A stretch of DNA of 10,489 bases from Patescibacteria group bacterium (GTDB taxonomy: Bacteria; Patescibacteriota; Minisyncoccia; CAIUEV01; JAHKAQ01): NCBI GenBank assembly GCA_018825765.1, contig JAHKAQ010000032.1, positions 1 to 10,489 on the forward strand, in the 5' to 3' direction. Under the pieces are notes generated by a model, which saw only the letters and a program-made list of their open reading frames with translations, ran no database searches and was not told the origin of the DNA. The first letter of the stretch is position 1; the number at the start of each line of letters is the position of its first letter. The position numbers were made by a program, and so were the translations under genes. Below, one piece after another: positions 1-6,703 of the stretch.

Positions 1-365
1 AGCCGGGCTTTGGGGTTGATGATTTTTCCAAGGATGGCCGCTTTGGATCCGGAGATTTGTTCGGTTTTTAAAAAACGGCAGAGCCTGATTATTCTTTTAT
101 GTCTGAAAGGCATAAGATATACGTAGCGGGAGTGGTGAGTTTTTTGAGAGTTAGGAATGATCTTTATATTTTTCGCCAATCTGTTTTGATATTTTTTTTC
201 ACTATTGCCGCCATAAGAAAAAATATAGATTTTTTTAAAGCGGGCGGCCAGCAGATTATACGGTTCAATTTCGCGCTGGAGCAGACCTGATTCTTCCCAG
301 CTGGAAAGAGAGACGCCCTGGGAAAGAAACAAGCCGAGGCAATGGCGCTTAAGCTTTCTGGTCAT
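1..365 (-). CDS. Glycosyltransferase, GT4-like, N-terminal part (runs off the window)
   Basis: The reverse strand is open from an ATG at 365 to base 1, giving 121 residues with no stop, so the C-terminal part lies outside the window. The N-terminus has a strand-like segment (about residues 9-16), then SLSSWEESGLLQREIEPYNL (about 19-38) and KKIYIFSYG (44-52). This arrangement (a Trp-Glu-x-x-Gly-hydrophobic stretch, Arg-Glu, Tyr, then a strand ending in Tyr-Gly) is familiar from N-terminal Rossmann domains of GT4-like polysaccharide glycosyltransferases. The nucleotide-sugar site lies in the missing half, so donor and acceptor cannot be named. The ATG overlaps the stop of the preceding dehydratase gene by one base (TAATG), which suggests translational coupling and membership of the same leftward operon. 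Family level is fairly sure; specificity is unknown. Confidence 0.72.
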   Translation of the reverse strand, partial: MTRKLKRHCLGLFLSQGVSLSSWEESGLLQREIEPYNLLAARFKKIYIFSYGGNSEKKYQNRLAKNIKIIPNSQKTHHSRYVYLMPFRHKRIIRLCRFLKTEQISGSKAAILGKIINPKAR

Positions 366-1369
366 TAAATTGTATATTTATTGGTTTTATCGTAATGTTT
401 TAGATTTTTCTTTTCACTGAACCAGGCGATGGTTTCCTTGAGTCCTTTTTCAAAGCCGGATAGCCCCTGATAATCGGGCTTCCAGCCAAGAATTTGCCTG
501 GCTTTTTTATTCGAGGCCCTAAGTCTTTTAACTTCGCTTTTTAGCGGGCGCAGTCGCTTGCCTTGTTTCTTTAATTTAATTTTTTTGTCCATTATTTTAG
601 CGATGAGCAGGGCGGTGTTTTTGATTGATATTTCATAATTGCCGCCAAGATTTACGATTTCACCAATTATTTTGTCTGTTTTTAGGGCTTTTATGAAGCC
701 GGCAACCGTGTCTTTTATATAATTGAAATCTCTGGTGGGGGTAAGCGAGCCCAGTTCAATGCTTTTTCTGCCGCTTAAAATTTGAGTGATAATGGTGGGG
801 ATTATGGCCCGGGTTGACTGCCTGGGACCGTAAGTGTTAAAAGGCCGGATTATTCCGACCGGAATATCAAAGGACCGGTAGAAAGAAAGCGCCAACTGAT
901 CGGCGGCGATTTTAGTGGCGGAATAAGGAGATTGCCCCTGGAGCGGATGTTCTTCGGTGATGGGAATCGATTGAGCCGTTCCGTAAACCTCGCTGGTGGA
1001 GGTATGGATAATTTTTTTCGTTTTAAGCTCGCGGGCGGCCTGAAGGATATTTAAAACACCTTTAACATTAGTGTCGACATACATATCCGGCGACTGATAA
1101 GAATACGGGATGCCGATAAGCGCGGCGAGGTTCAACACGCAGTCGCAATTTTTCATGGCCAGTTTTACTCCGTAAGGATCGCGAATGTCGCCAAAAAAAA
1201 TATCCAGTGATTTTCTTATATTTGGGTCCGCGCAATCAAGCCATCCCCGGGAATTCATAAAATTATAAAGGACAAAGGCTCTTACTTTATAGCCTGATCG
1301 GACAAGTTTTTCGGTTAGATGCGAGCCGATGAATCCCTCGGCTCCGGTAACTAAGATTCTTTTAGGCAT
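365..1369 (-). CDS. legB: LegB-type NAD-dependent sugar-nucleotide 4,6-dehydratase (extended SDR)
   Basis: A 334-residue extended short-chain dehydrogenase. Visible features are the N-terminal NAD-binding GxxGxxG (residues 9-15), the motif STSEVYG with Thr125 and Glu127, the catalytic Tyr149-xxx-Lys153 pair, and RPFNTYGPRQ (175-184). The Thr-Ser-Glu in the active-site loop is typical of 4,6-dehydratases rather than 4-epimerases. GDIRDPYGV, IGIPYSYQSPDMYVDTNVKG and LTPTRDFNYIKDTV closely match the LegB family as I know it. LegB proteins make the 4-keto-6-deoxy intermediate of GDP- (or UDP-) GlcNAc that leads to legionaminic acid or bacillosamine-type sugars in the cytoplasm. The next upstream gene encodes the matching LegC aminotransferase and overlaps this one by 8 bases, supporting the paired assignment. 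No Shine-Dalgarno is seen before the ATG. The nucleotide carried (GDP or UDP) cannot be told from the sequence. Confidence 0.9.
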   Translation of the reverse strand: MPKRILVTGAEGFIGSHLTEKLVRSGYKVRAFVLYNFMNSRGWLDCADPNIRKSLDIFFGDIRDPYGVKLAMKNCDCVLNLAALIGIPYSYQSPDMYVDTNVKGVLNILQAARELKTKKIIHTSTSEVYGTAQSIPITEEHPLQGQSPYSATKIAADQLALSFYRSFDIPVGIIRPFNTYGPRQSTRAIIPTIITQILSGRKSIELGSLTPTRDFNYIKDTVAGFIKALKTDKIIGEIVNLGGNYEISIKNTALLIAKIMDKKIKLKKQGKRLRPLKSEVKRLRASNKKARQILGWKPDYQGLSGFEKGLKETIAWFSEKKNLKHYDKTNKYTI

Positions 1370-2564
1370 GTTTGGTGCTTAGTTCATACAGAAAAGCGCT
1401 ACTTGGAAGATTTATGATGCGGGAAGCCAGGCTTTTAGCGCAGGAAAGATCCTCCATCCGGGGGCATTTTCGATACATGGGAAGGGTGTGAATAAGATTC
1501 CAGGCCGGCCGGGTTAAAATGTTATTCCTGTTGGTATGATTTAAAATCTTATTCCGGTGTTTGGCTTCACCAGGATTCAAAAGAATGGCGTTCAGCCAAT
1601 AGTTGCTTTTTGAAAATTCAGCTTCTTGGAAAAATTGAACCTGATTTTTTAATGTTTTAAAAACTTGAGCGTAGCGCCTGGCGAGTTTTCTTTTGTTTTT
1701 AATAAACCGGGGAAGTTGGTCGATCTGAGCCGATCCAAGAGCGGCGTTAAGATTCGGCAGGCGGTAATTAAAGCCCACGCGGTTATGATAATACGCCCAG
1801 GAATGATCGACTTTGGCTGTGGTGGTAATGTGCCTGGCTTGTTCGGCTAAGTTTTTATTGTTGGTTAAAATAGCGCCGCCGCCGCCGGTGGTAATAATTT
1901 TGTTGCCGTTAAAGCTCAGGATTGATAATTTCCCCCAATGCCCGACATGCTTACCCTTGTAGAAAGAACCCAGGGCTTCGGCCGCGTCTTCGATGAGAAT
2001 AATTCGATAATTTCGGCAGATTTTTTTTAAGGGATCAAGATCAACCGGGTGGCCGAAGGTATGCATGGGGACCAGAGCTTTAATCGGCCGTTTTGTTTTT
2101 TTGTTATAACAGGCATTATTTCTAATAACAGCGTTTTTTTTAAGATACTCTTTCAGTTTTTCCGGATCTACTCCTAAAGTTTTTTCCTCGCTGTCAATAA
2201 AGTGAGGAATGGCGCCCAGGTAGCTTATGGCGTTGGCTGTGGCTACAAAGGTAAGGGCGGGAATCAAGACTTCGTCGCCAGGTTTCGTGTTTATAAGAAG
2301 AAGCGCGACGTGAAGCGCGGCCGTGCCGTTGACCACGGCTGTGACATATTTAATTTTAGTGAATCGGGCTATTTTTTTTTCAAATTCGTCGATAAATTCT
2401 CCACCGGTTGAGACCCAGGCAGTGTCAAGGCATTGTTTGAGATTGCTTAATTCACGGCCGTTAAACTTAGGTTCAGACAAAGCATAAACAATATTTTTAT
2501 CCGGAAGAACGGCGCGCAGTTTTCCCAGGATCAGCTTTTCAAGGGATTGAGGTTTATTAAGCAT
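1362..2564 (-). CDS. legC: LegC-family PLP-dependent sugar aminotransferase
   Basis: A DegT/DnrJ/EryC1/StrS-fold aminotransferase of 400 residues from the ATG at 2564. A longer form of 407 residues from TTG at 2585 is also open, but the ATG gives the usual LegC N-terminus. Numbered from the ATG, the PLP-pyridine Asp is D193 in ILIEDAAEALGS and the Schiff-base Lys is K222 in SFNGNKIITTGGGG, so all catalytic parts are present. NGTAALHVALLL (79-90), the Pro-Met-His-Thr-Phe-Gly-His-Pro segment and FNYRLPNLNAALG are family hallmarks. The expected reaction is transfer of an amino group, usually from glutamate, to C4 of the 4-keto-6-deoxy-GlcNAc nucleotide made by LegB. It sits between the ColD-like gene and legB and overlaps legB by 8 bases. 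The remaining Leg enzymes (acetyltransferase, hydrolysing epimerase, synthase, CMP-transferase) are not in the window, so the final sugar could be legionaminic acid, a bacillosamine derivative or something else. Confidence 0.9.
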   Translation of the reverse strand: MLNKPQSLEKLILGKLRAVLPDKNIVYALSEPKFNGRELSNLKQCLDTAWVSTGGEFIDEFEKKIARFTKIKYVTAVVNGTAALHVALLLINTKPGDEVLIPALTFVATANAISYLGAIPHFIDSEEKTLGVDPEKLKEYLKKNAVIRNNACYNKKTKRPIKALVPMHTFGHPVDLDPLKKICRNYRIILIEDAAEALGSFYKGKHVGHWGKLSILSFNGNKIITTGGGGAILTNNKNLAEQARHITTTAKVDHSWAYYHNRVGFNYRLPNLNAALGSAQIDQLPRFIKNKRKLARRYAQVFKTLKNQVQFFQEAEFSKSNYWLNAILLNPGEAKHRNKILNHTNRNNILTRPAWNLIHTLPMYRKCPRMEDLSCAKSLASRIINLPSSAFLYELSTKHA

Positions 2565-2572
2565 TGAAATAT

Positions 2573-2585
2573 TTGTTGTCAACAA
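2573..2585. repeat. 13-base palindrome in the gap before legC
   Basis: TTGTTG and CAACAA form a perfect 6-base inverted repeat around a single base. It lies between the stop of the ColD-like gene and the ATG chosen for legC, and covers the alternative TTG start. It could be an operator or part of an internal start site, or chance in AT-rich DNA. Nothing else in the sequence supports a function. Confidence 0.25.
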
Positions 2586-2591
2586 TTAAAT

Positions 2592-3758
2592 TTATTGCCT
2601 GCTAATCAGCCTGGACAATAAACCGATCTCTTGCCTGGTCAGTTCCGGGTTATTGGGAAAATAAAAGCCGTTTGTATGAATAAAATCAACATTTTTACAG
2701 GGCTGCGTGTTTTTAAGATATTTTCTATAAAAGGGTTGCCTGGTAATATTCCCGGCAATGACCGGCCTAATTTCTACATTATTTACTTCAAATTTCTTTT
2801 TATATTTTTGAAAAAGCTTTTTATTTTTACAGACAACCGGCATGGCAAAATTTGAAATTTTTTCCAGATGATCAACCTTTAGCTCTAAAAGATCAGGATT
2901 GGCCTGAATTATTTTTTGGAAAATGCGAAAATTATTTTCTCTTTTTTTTACAATTTCATCCCAATACTTAATTTGTAAATTGCCAATAAATCCGTTTATT
3001 TCCGTGGGCCTGGCGTTAAAGGCAAGATCATAAAAGGTATAGCGGGCGAAAAAAGGAACAATTTTATTTTTTCTTCTAATCGCTTTTTGCTGAAACCTGG
3101 TTAAGTTGCGGTCCCATCCATGAGCGCGCGTTAAACATATCATTTGGTGAAGCTCCGCGTTGTTTGTGCAAATCATTCCGCCTTCAATGGTTGATAAATG
3201 ATGACCCACAAAAAAAGAAAAGGTGGAGGCAATTCCAAAATTTCCCAACAGTTTTCCATTCATCCTGGAACCCAGGGACTCGCAATTATCTTCCAGGAGC
3301 ATAACGCCTCGCTCGCCGCACCATCTTTTTACCTGGTTAATCTGATCGGAAAATCCGAGAACATTGGTTAAGAAAAGAGCTTTAATTTTTTTCCTTATCT
3401 TCTTTAAAATATTCGCCGAAATATTAAGGGTTTCAAGTTCGCAATCCAGGGCTACAGGCTTTAACCCCAGCTGAATCACCGGCATAACGTTTGTGGCCCA
3501 GGTAAGGGCCGAGACTCCAATCCTGTCCCCTTTTTTAAGTTTTCCCAGATTCAATAAGGCCTGAATCAAAATAAGATTGGCCATGCTTCCGTTAGAAACC
3601 ATTGCCGCGTATCTTCGTTTTTGCTTTTTCGCGAATGATTTTTCAAATTTCAGACATTCCCGGCCCATGCTTAAAAAATTTGCTTGCGAGATAAACTGGG
3701 CCAGTTTTTTTCGTGTTTCTTGTTCGTTTAAAAAAGTGGATTTGGTTAATTTGATCAT
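2592..3758 (-). CDS. ColD-like PLP-dependent sugar 3-dehydratase (His replaces catalytic Lys)
   Basis: A DegT/DnrJ/EryC1/StrS-fold protein of 388 residues from the ATG at 3758; a TTG at 3791 would add 11 residues, but MIKLTKSTF is a natural family N-terminus. Numbered from the ATG, the PLP Asp is D157 in LLEDNCESLGS. The segment FSFFVGHHLSTIEGGM places His186 exactly where the Schiff-base Lys stands in true aminotransferases; ungapped alignment with the adjacent LegC (SFNGNK) shows this directly. Replacement by His is the mark of 3-dehydratases such as ColD (GDP-4-keto-6-deoxymannose 3-dehydratase) and the E1 enzyme of CDP-ascarylose. Other stretches, RAHGWDRNL (211-219), FNARPTEINGFIG and RPVIAGN, also resemble ColD. 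The cysteine cluster E1 uses for its iron-sulfur centre after this region is absent, favouring the ColD type. A gmd gene, source of the ColD substrate, lies on the divergent operon. Automatic annotation would probably call it an aminotransferase. It is the first gene of the leftward block. Confidence 0.85.
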   Translation of the reverse strand: MIKLTKSTFLNEQETRKKLAQFISQANFLSMGRECLKFEKSFAKKQKRRYAAMVSNGSMANLILIQALLNLGKLKKGDRIGVSALTWATNVMPVIQLGLKPVALDCELETLNISANILKKIRKKIKALFLTNVLGFSDQINQVKRWCGERGVMLLEDNCESLGSRMNGKLLGNFGIASTFSFFVGHHLSTIEGGMICTNNAELHQMICLTRAHGWDRNLTRFQQKAIRRKNKIVPFFARYTFYDLAFNARPTEINGFIGNLQIKYWDEIVKKRENNFRIFQKIIQANPDLLELKVDHLEKISNFAMPVVCKNKKLFQKYKKKFEVNNVEIRPVIAGNITRQPFYRKYLKNTQPCKNVDFIHTNGFYFPNNPELTRQEIGLLSRLISRQ

Positions 3759-3817
3759 GGGGAAATAATTTGCTATTGAAAAGGCAAACAAAGATTACAA
3801 ATGCGCTTAAGTATGTG

Positions 3818-3846
3818 TTGACCAGCACCATAATAATGTATACTAT
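3818..3846 (+). promoter_or_regulatory. Candidate sigma-70-type promoter for the rightward operon
   Basis: TTGACC at 3818-3823 is one base from the -35 consensus. TACTAT at 3841-3846 lies 17 bases downstream as a -10 box. TATACT at 3839-3844 is a better -10 but with a short 15-base spacer. Transcription would start near 3853, leaving a leader of roughly 40 bases before the GT2 start codon. It is the only gap upstream of the seven-gene rightward block, so a promoter is expected here; the exact boxes are a guess. Confidence 0.45.
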
Positions 3847-3864
3847 AAAATGATATTTTAGCAA
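3837..3864 (-). promoter_or_regulatory. Possible weak promoter for the leftward operon
   Basis: Read on the reverse strand, TTGCTA (3864-3859) is followed after 16 bases by TATACA (3842-3837); each matches four of six consensus bases. It overlaps the rightward candidate, so the two would compete for polymerase. The leader to the ATG at 3758 would be roughly 70 bases. Support is weak and rests mainly on position. Confidence 0.25.
3846..3860. repeat. AT-rich inverted repeat in the divergent control region
   Basis: TAAAAT and ATTTTA are perfect 6-base arms around a 3-base centre. The repeat sits where rightward transcription is predicted to begin and between the boxes of the two candidate promoters, a natural operator position. 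In DNA this AT-rich such repeats also arise by chance. Apart from the candidate promoters, I see nothing else in the gap between the two divergent start codons (3759-3890). Confidence 0.25.
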
Positions 3865-3890
3865 ATAAAATATATTTTTGTGTTTATTAA

Positions 3891-4880
3891 ATGAGTATTC
3901 TTACAAGGGAATCAAAAAACGCTAAGGGCCAAATTTCAATTTTTAGAAGATATTACTCTAAAGAAAAATTTATTGACAGATATTTAAAGGAACCGGGCGG
4001 GGCGGTGGATGTAATTATTCCCCTGATACATACTAACGAGCTCTGGGGGAAGAATTTAATATCATTTTATCGGGAAATTCCCATAAATCGTTTGTTGATC
4101 GGGGACGGAGGCTGCGTAGATAATTCTCTTAAGATCGCCAGGAAATTTCCCAGAGTTAAAATATACAATCACACAAAATACAGGAGCCTGGGCTATAGCA
4201 TTAGAAAATTGATAGAAAAGGTGGAGACAAAATGGTTTGTATATTTGCACACGGATGTTTATTTGCCAAAAGGATGGTTTAAAAATATGAACAGATACCG
4301 GGGTAAATATGACTGGTTTCAATGTCGTCAGCACATAACAATTTTGGCGGATTATCTTCTTTATACCTCAAGAAAAGCTCTTTCAGGAAGTCAGATGGGT
4401 AGAAAAGCAGCCTTTAGAAAAGTGCTTCCCGGGGTAAAAGATGATTATCTATACCGCATTGAAGATGTGATTTTGGCCGAGCTGGTAGAGCAGAATGGAT
4501 TCCGCTACGGAAAAGCTGAAGATGTTTTTCATTATCATCAGGTAATGAACAAAGCGAGCCGCTGGAAGCGAAAAATAAGAGATATTATAATTGAAAAAGC
4601 AAAGGACGAAGAACAGAGGGAATGTATAATGCAGGTAAAAGCAACAATCAAATATTTGAATCCGGATTCAGAGGAGTATCGGCGCAGTGCTTTGGGAGGT
4701 ATAAATCAAATGCAGGCATTAGGTATTTTAAATCGAGGCAGGCTTTTGCGCTGGGTAAAAAAAACGAATCCTAAATGGCTAAGCTATGTTCAAAAAATAT
4801 TGAAAGAAACAACTCTTGCTTCTCGATTTAAAAGGATTGCTTCCGGGAGCATAAGACGTTTATTAAAGATTCTTGAATAA
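3891..4880 (+). CDS. GT2-family glycosyltransferase (GT-A fold)
   Basis: A 329-residue glycosyltransferase, first gene of the rightward block. The GT-A start is the strand VDVIIPLIHTNELWGKNL (39-56), with RLLIGDGGCVDNSL (67-80) in the place of the usual Asp-Asp/Asn-Gly-Ser nucleotide-binding loop. WFVYLHTDVYLPKGW (115-129) contains the DxD-equivalent metal and sugar-diphosphate site, here His-Thr-Asp. IEDVILAELVEQNGFRYG followed by a His-rich segment (FHYHQ, 213-217) matches the acceptor and catalytic-base part of GT2 enzymes. The last 100 or so residues are basic and may hold it at the membrane; no transmembrane segment is seen. It would add one sugar to the growing glycan in the cytoplasm; donor and linkage cannot be predicted. 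No Shine-Dalgarno precedes the ATG; the leader is almost pure A and T. Confidence 0.85.
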   Translation: MSILTRESKNAKGQISIFRRYYSKEKFIDRYLKEPGGAVDVIIPLIHTNELWGKNLISFYREIPINRLLIGDGGCVDNSLKIARKFPRVKIYNHTKYRSLGYSIRKLIEKVETKWFVYLHTDVYLPKGWFKNMNRYRGKYDWFQCRQHITILADYLLYTSRKALSGSQMGRKAAFRKVLPGVKDDYLYRIEDVILAELVEQNGFRYGKAEDVFHYHQVMNKASRWKRKIRDIIIEKAKDEEQRECIMQVKATIKYLNPDSEEYRRSALGGINQMQALGILNRGRLLRWVKKTNPKWLSYVQKILKETTLASRFKRIASGSIRRLLKILE

Positions 4881-4891
4881 CTAATACGAGC

Positions 4892-5869
4892 ATGAAAAAA
4901 GCTTTAATAACAGGAGTGCTGGGGCAGGACGGCCCTTATCTGGCTAAGTATTTGTTAAAAAAGGGCTATAAGGTTTATGGAATGGTTCCCAGGCGCCTAA
5001 ATTTGAATTTTTATAATACGGACTACCTGGGAATAACAAACAAAATTGAGTTTGTGCTCGGAGATATGACTGATGAGGCTTCTCTTATAAACATAATAAG
5101 AAATACCTGGCCGGATGAAATATATAACTTAGCGGCTCAATCTTTTGTAGGAGCCTCCTGGGACCAGCCAAAATTAACCACGGAAACAAACGCGCTGGGG
5201 CCGCTGTATTTATTAAACGTGATCAGAAATTTTACGCCTAACACAAAATTTTATCAGGCTTCAACCAGCGAAATGTTTGGAAATAACGGCCGTGAATTGC
5301 AGGATGAAAACGCGCCTTTCGCTCCTCAAAGCCCTTACGGGATATCAAAACTTTACGCTTATTGGATAGCCAATAATTACGTGGAGAGTTATGGATTATT
5401 CTGCTGCAACGGAATTTTGTTTAACCATGAGTCTCCATTGCGAGGCCAGGATTTTGTTACGCGAAAAATTTCCGAAGGAGTGGCGAAAATTAAATTAGGG
5501 CTGGCGGATAAAATAACTCTTGGCAACCTAGAAGCAGAAAGGGACTGGGGGTTTGCCGGAGACTATGTGGAAGCGATGTTTAAAATGATGCAGCAAAAAA
5601 AGCCCGGGAATTATGTCGTCGCGACCGGAAAAAAATACAGCGTCAAAGATTTTTTAGAAACAGCTTTTAACTGCGCGGGAATAAAAAATTGGAAAAAACA
5701 CATAATTATCAATCCGACTTACAAGCGGCCGGCGGAAATTCACGGCTTGCGCGGCAATGCCAGCAGAGCAAGAAAGGAATTAAAGTGGAAACCGAAAGTA
5801 AAATTCAGGGAGCTGGTGGCAATGATGGTGGACGCTGATTTAAAAAGACTAAATGAAAAGAAAAAATAA
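4892..5869 (+). CDS. gmd: GDP-mannose 4,6-dehydratase
   Basis: A 325-residue extended SDR with all marks of GMD: the nucleotide-binding loop ITGVLGQDGPYLAKYLL (6-22), Arg-Arg after strand 2 for NADP(H) (34-35), NLAAQSFVGASWDQP (79-93), STSEMFG with Thr125 and Glu127, catalytic Tyr149-xxx-Lys153, FNHESPLRGQDFVTRK (177-192) and ERDWGFAGDYVEAM. The reaction converts GDP-D-mannose to GDP-4-keto-6-deoxy-D-mannose in the cytoplasm, the branch point to GDP-fucose, rhamnose, perosamine and colitose. No fucose synthase, rhamnose reductase or perosamine synthase is seen here; the only candidate user is the ColD-like enzyme on the opposite strand. Length is somewhat under the roughly 370 residues of the E. 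coli enzyme but ordinary for many bacterial forms. It begins 11 bases after the GT2 stop, and its last 17 bases may overlap the permease gene. Confidence 0.95.
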   Translation: MKKALITGVLGQDGPYLAKYLLKKGYKVYGMVPRRLNLNFYNTDYLGITNKIEFVLGDMTDEASLINIIRNTWPDEIYNLAAQSFVGASWDQPKLTTETNALGPLYLLNVIRNFTPNTKFYQASTSEMFGNNGRELQDENAPFAPQSPYGISKLYAYWIANNYVESYGLFCCNGILFNHESPLRGQDFVTRKISEGVAKIKLGLADKITLGNLEAERDWGFAGDYVEAMFKMMQQKKPGNYVVATGKKYSVKDFLETAFNCAGIKNWKKHIIINPTYKRPAEIHGLRGNASRARKELKWKPKVKFRELVAMMVDADLKRLNEKKK

Positions 5870-6698
5870 AAAAAAACACATAATGGTGATAAAGCCGCCG
5901 GGAAAAGGCTGGGAAGGGATCGATCTTAACGAATTGTGGCGTTTTCGCGAGCTAATTTGGGTATTTATCGTTCGCGACATTAAAGTCCGCTATAAACAGA
6001 CTTTAATTGGAATCGTCTGGGCTTTTATCCGTCCTATTACCACGGTGGTAATATTTAATTTTATTTTCGGAAGACTGGCCCAGATTCCTTCAGAGGGCAT
6101 TCCCTACCCTCTTTTTTCTTTAATCGGAGTTTCCCTCTGGACTTATTTTACTAATTCGCTGAATAATACAGGCAACTCATTGATTGGCGGCGCGGGTTTA
6201 ATCAATAAAGTCTATTTTCCGCGGCTGATTTTGCCAATCTCGTCTGCGGCTACGCCTCTTTTGGATTTGGGCATATCTTTAGTGATCATGGCTGGATTTA
6301 TGATTTATTATAAAATAACGCCCCAGCTTACAGGAATTATTCTGATGCCCTTACTAACTTTTATTGTGTTTCTTTCGGCGTCAGGTCTGGGTTTTATCGT
6401 GGCTTCTTTGAACATAAAGTACAGGGATTTACGCCACGCGTTATCTTTCTTTATTCAATTGATGATGTATGCCACGCCGGTTATTTATCCCTCGGAACTG
6501 TTAAGAGGAAGATTCTATTGGGTGATGAATTTAAACCCGATGGCCGGAGTGATTGAGGCGGCCAGAGCCGGACTGCTGGGAAATAAACCTATAAGCTGGG
6601 GCTTGCTTTTCTCGGCTTGTGTTGTAAGCGTGCTGGTATTTTTGATCGGGGCTTTTAGATTCAAGAAGACCGAGCGATATTTTGCTGATATAATTTAG
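5853..6698 (+). CDS. wzm: ABC-2-type polysaccharide export permease (Wzm-like)
   Basis: An integral membrane protein of 281 residues. A cytoplasmic N-terminus with ELWRFRELIWVFIVRDIKVRYKQT (27-50), typical of Wzm-type permeases, is followed by about six hydrophobic segments: roughly 51-73, 85-103, 125-152, 158-186, 197-213 and 248-268. IKYRDLRHALSFFIQLMMYA (188-207) and NPMAGVIEAARAGLLG (228-243) are conserved landmarks of the O-antigen/teichoic-acid ABC-2 exporters. It would form a dimeric channel driven by the ATPase encoded 5 bases downstream, exporting a lipid-linked glycan. The start is uncertain: the ATG at 5853 overlaps gmd by 17 bases and adds ten mostly basic residues, while the ATG at 5883 (residue 11, MVIKPPGKGW) lies just after the gmd stop and looks like the common family start. 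It ends in TAG. Confidence 0.92.
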   Translation: MKRKNKKKHIMVIKPPGKGWEGIDLNELWRFRELIWVFIVRDIKVRYKQTLIGIVWAFIRPITTVVIFNFIFGRLAQIPSEGIPYPLFSLIGVSLWTYFTNSLNNTGNSLIGGAGLINKVYFPRLILPISSAATPLLDLGISLVIMAGFMIYYKITPQLTGIILMPLLTFIVFLSASGLGFIVASLNIKYRDLRHALSFFIQLMMYATPVIYPSELLRGRFYWVMNLNPMAGVIEAARAGLLGNKPISWGLLFSACVVSVLVFLIGAFRFKKTERYFADII

Positions 6699-6703
6699 GG
6701 TTT

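Noticed and set aside
99..290. Short forward open frame near the left edge
   Set aside because: The reverse strand is fully open here and continues the operon with a recognisable glycosyltransferase N-terminus.
3643..3864. Open frame of 73 codons on the reverse strand reaching into the divergent control region
   Set aside because: Most of it lies inside the ColD-like gene in another frame, the protein has no recognisable motif, and the ColD-like frame clearly codes.
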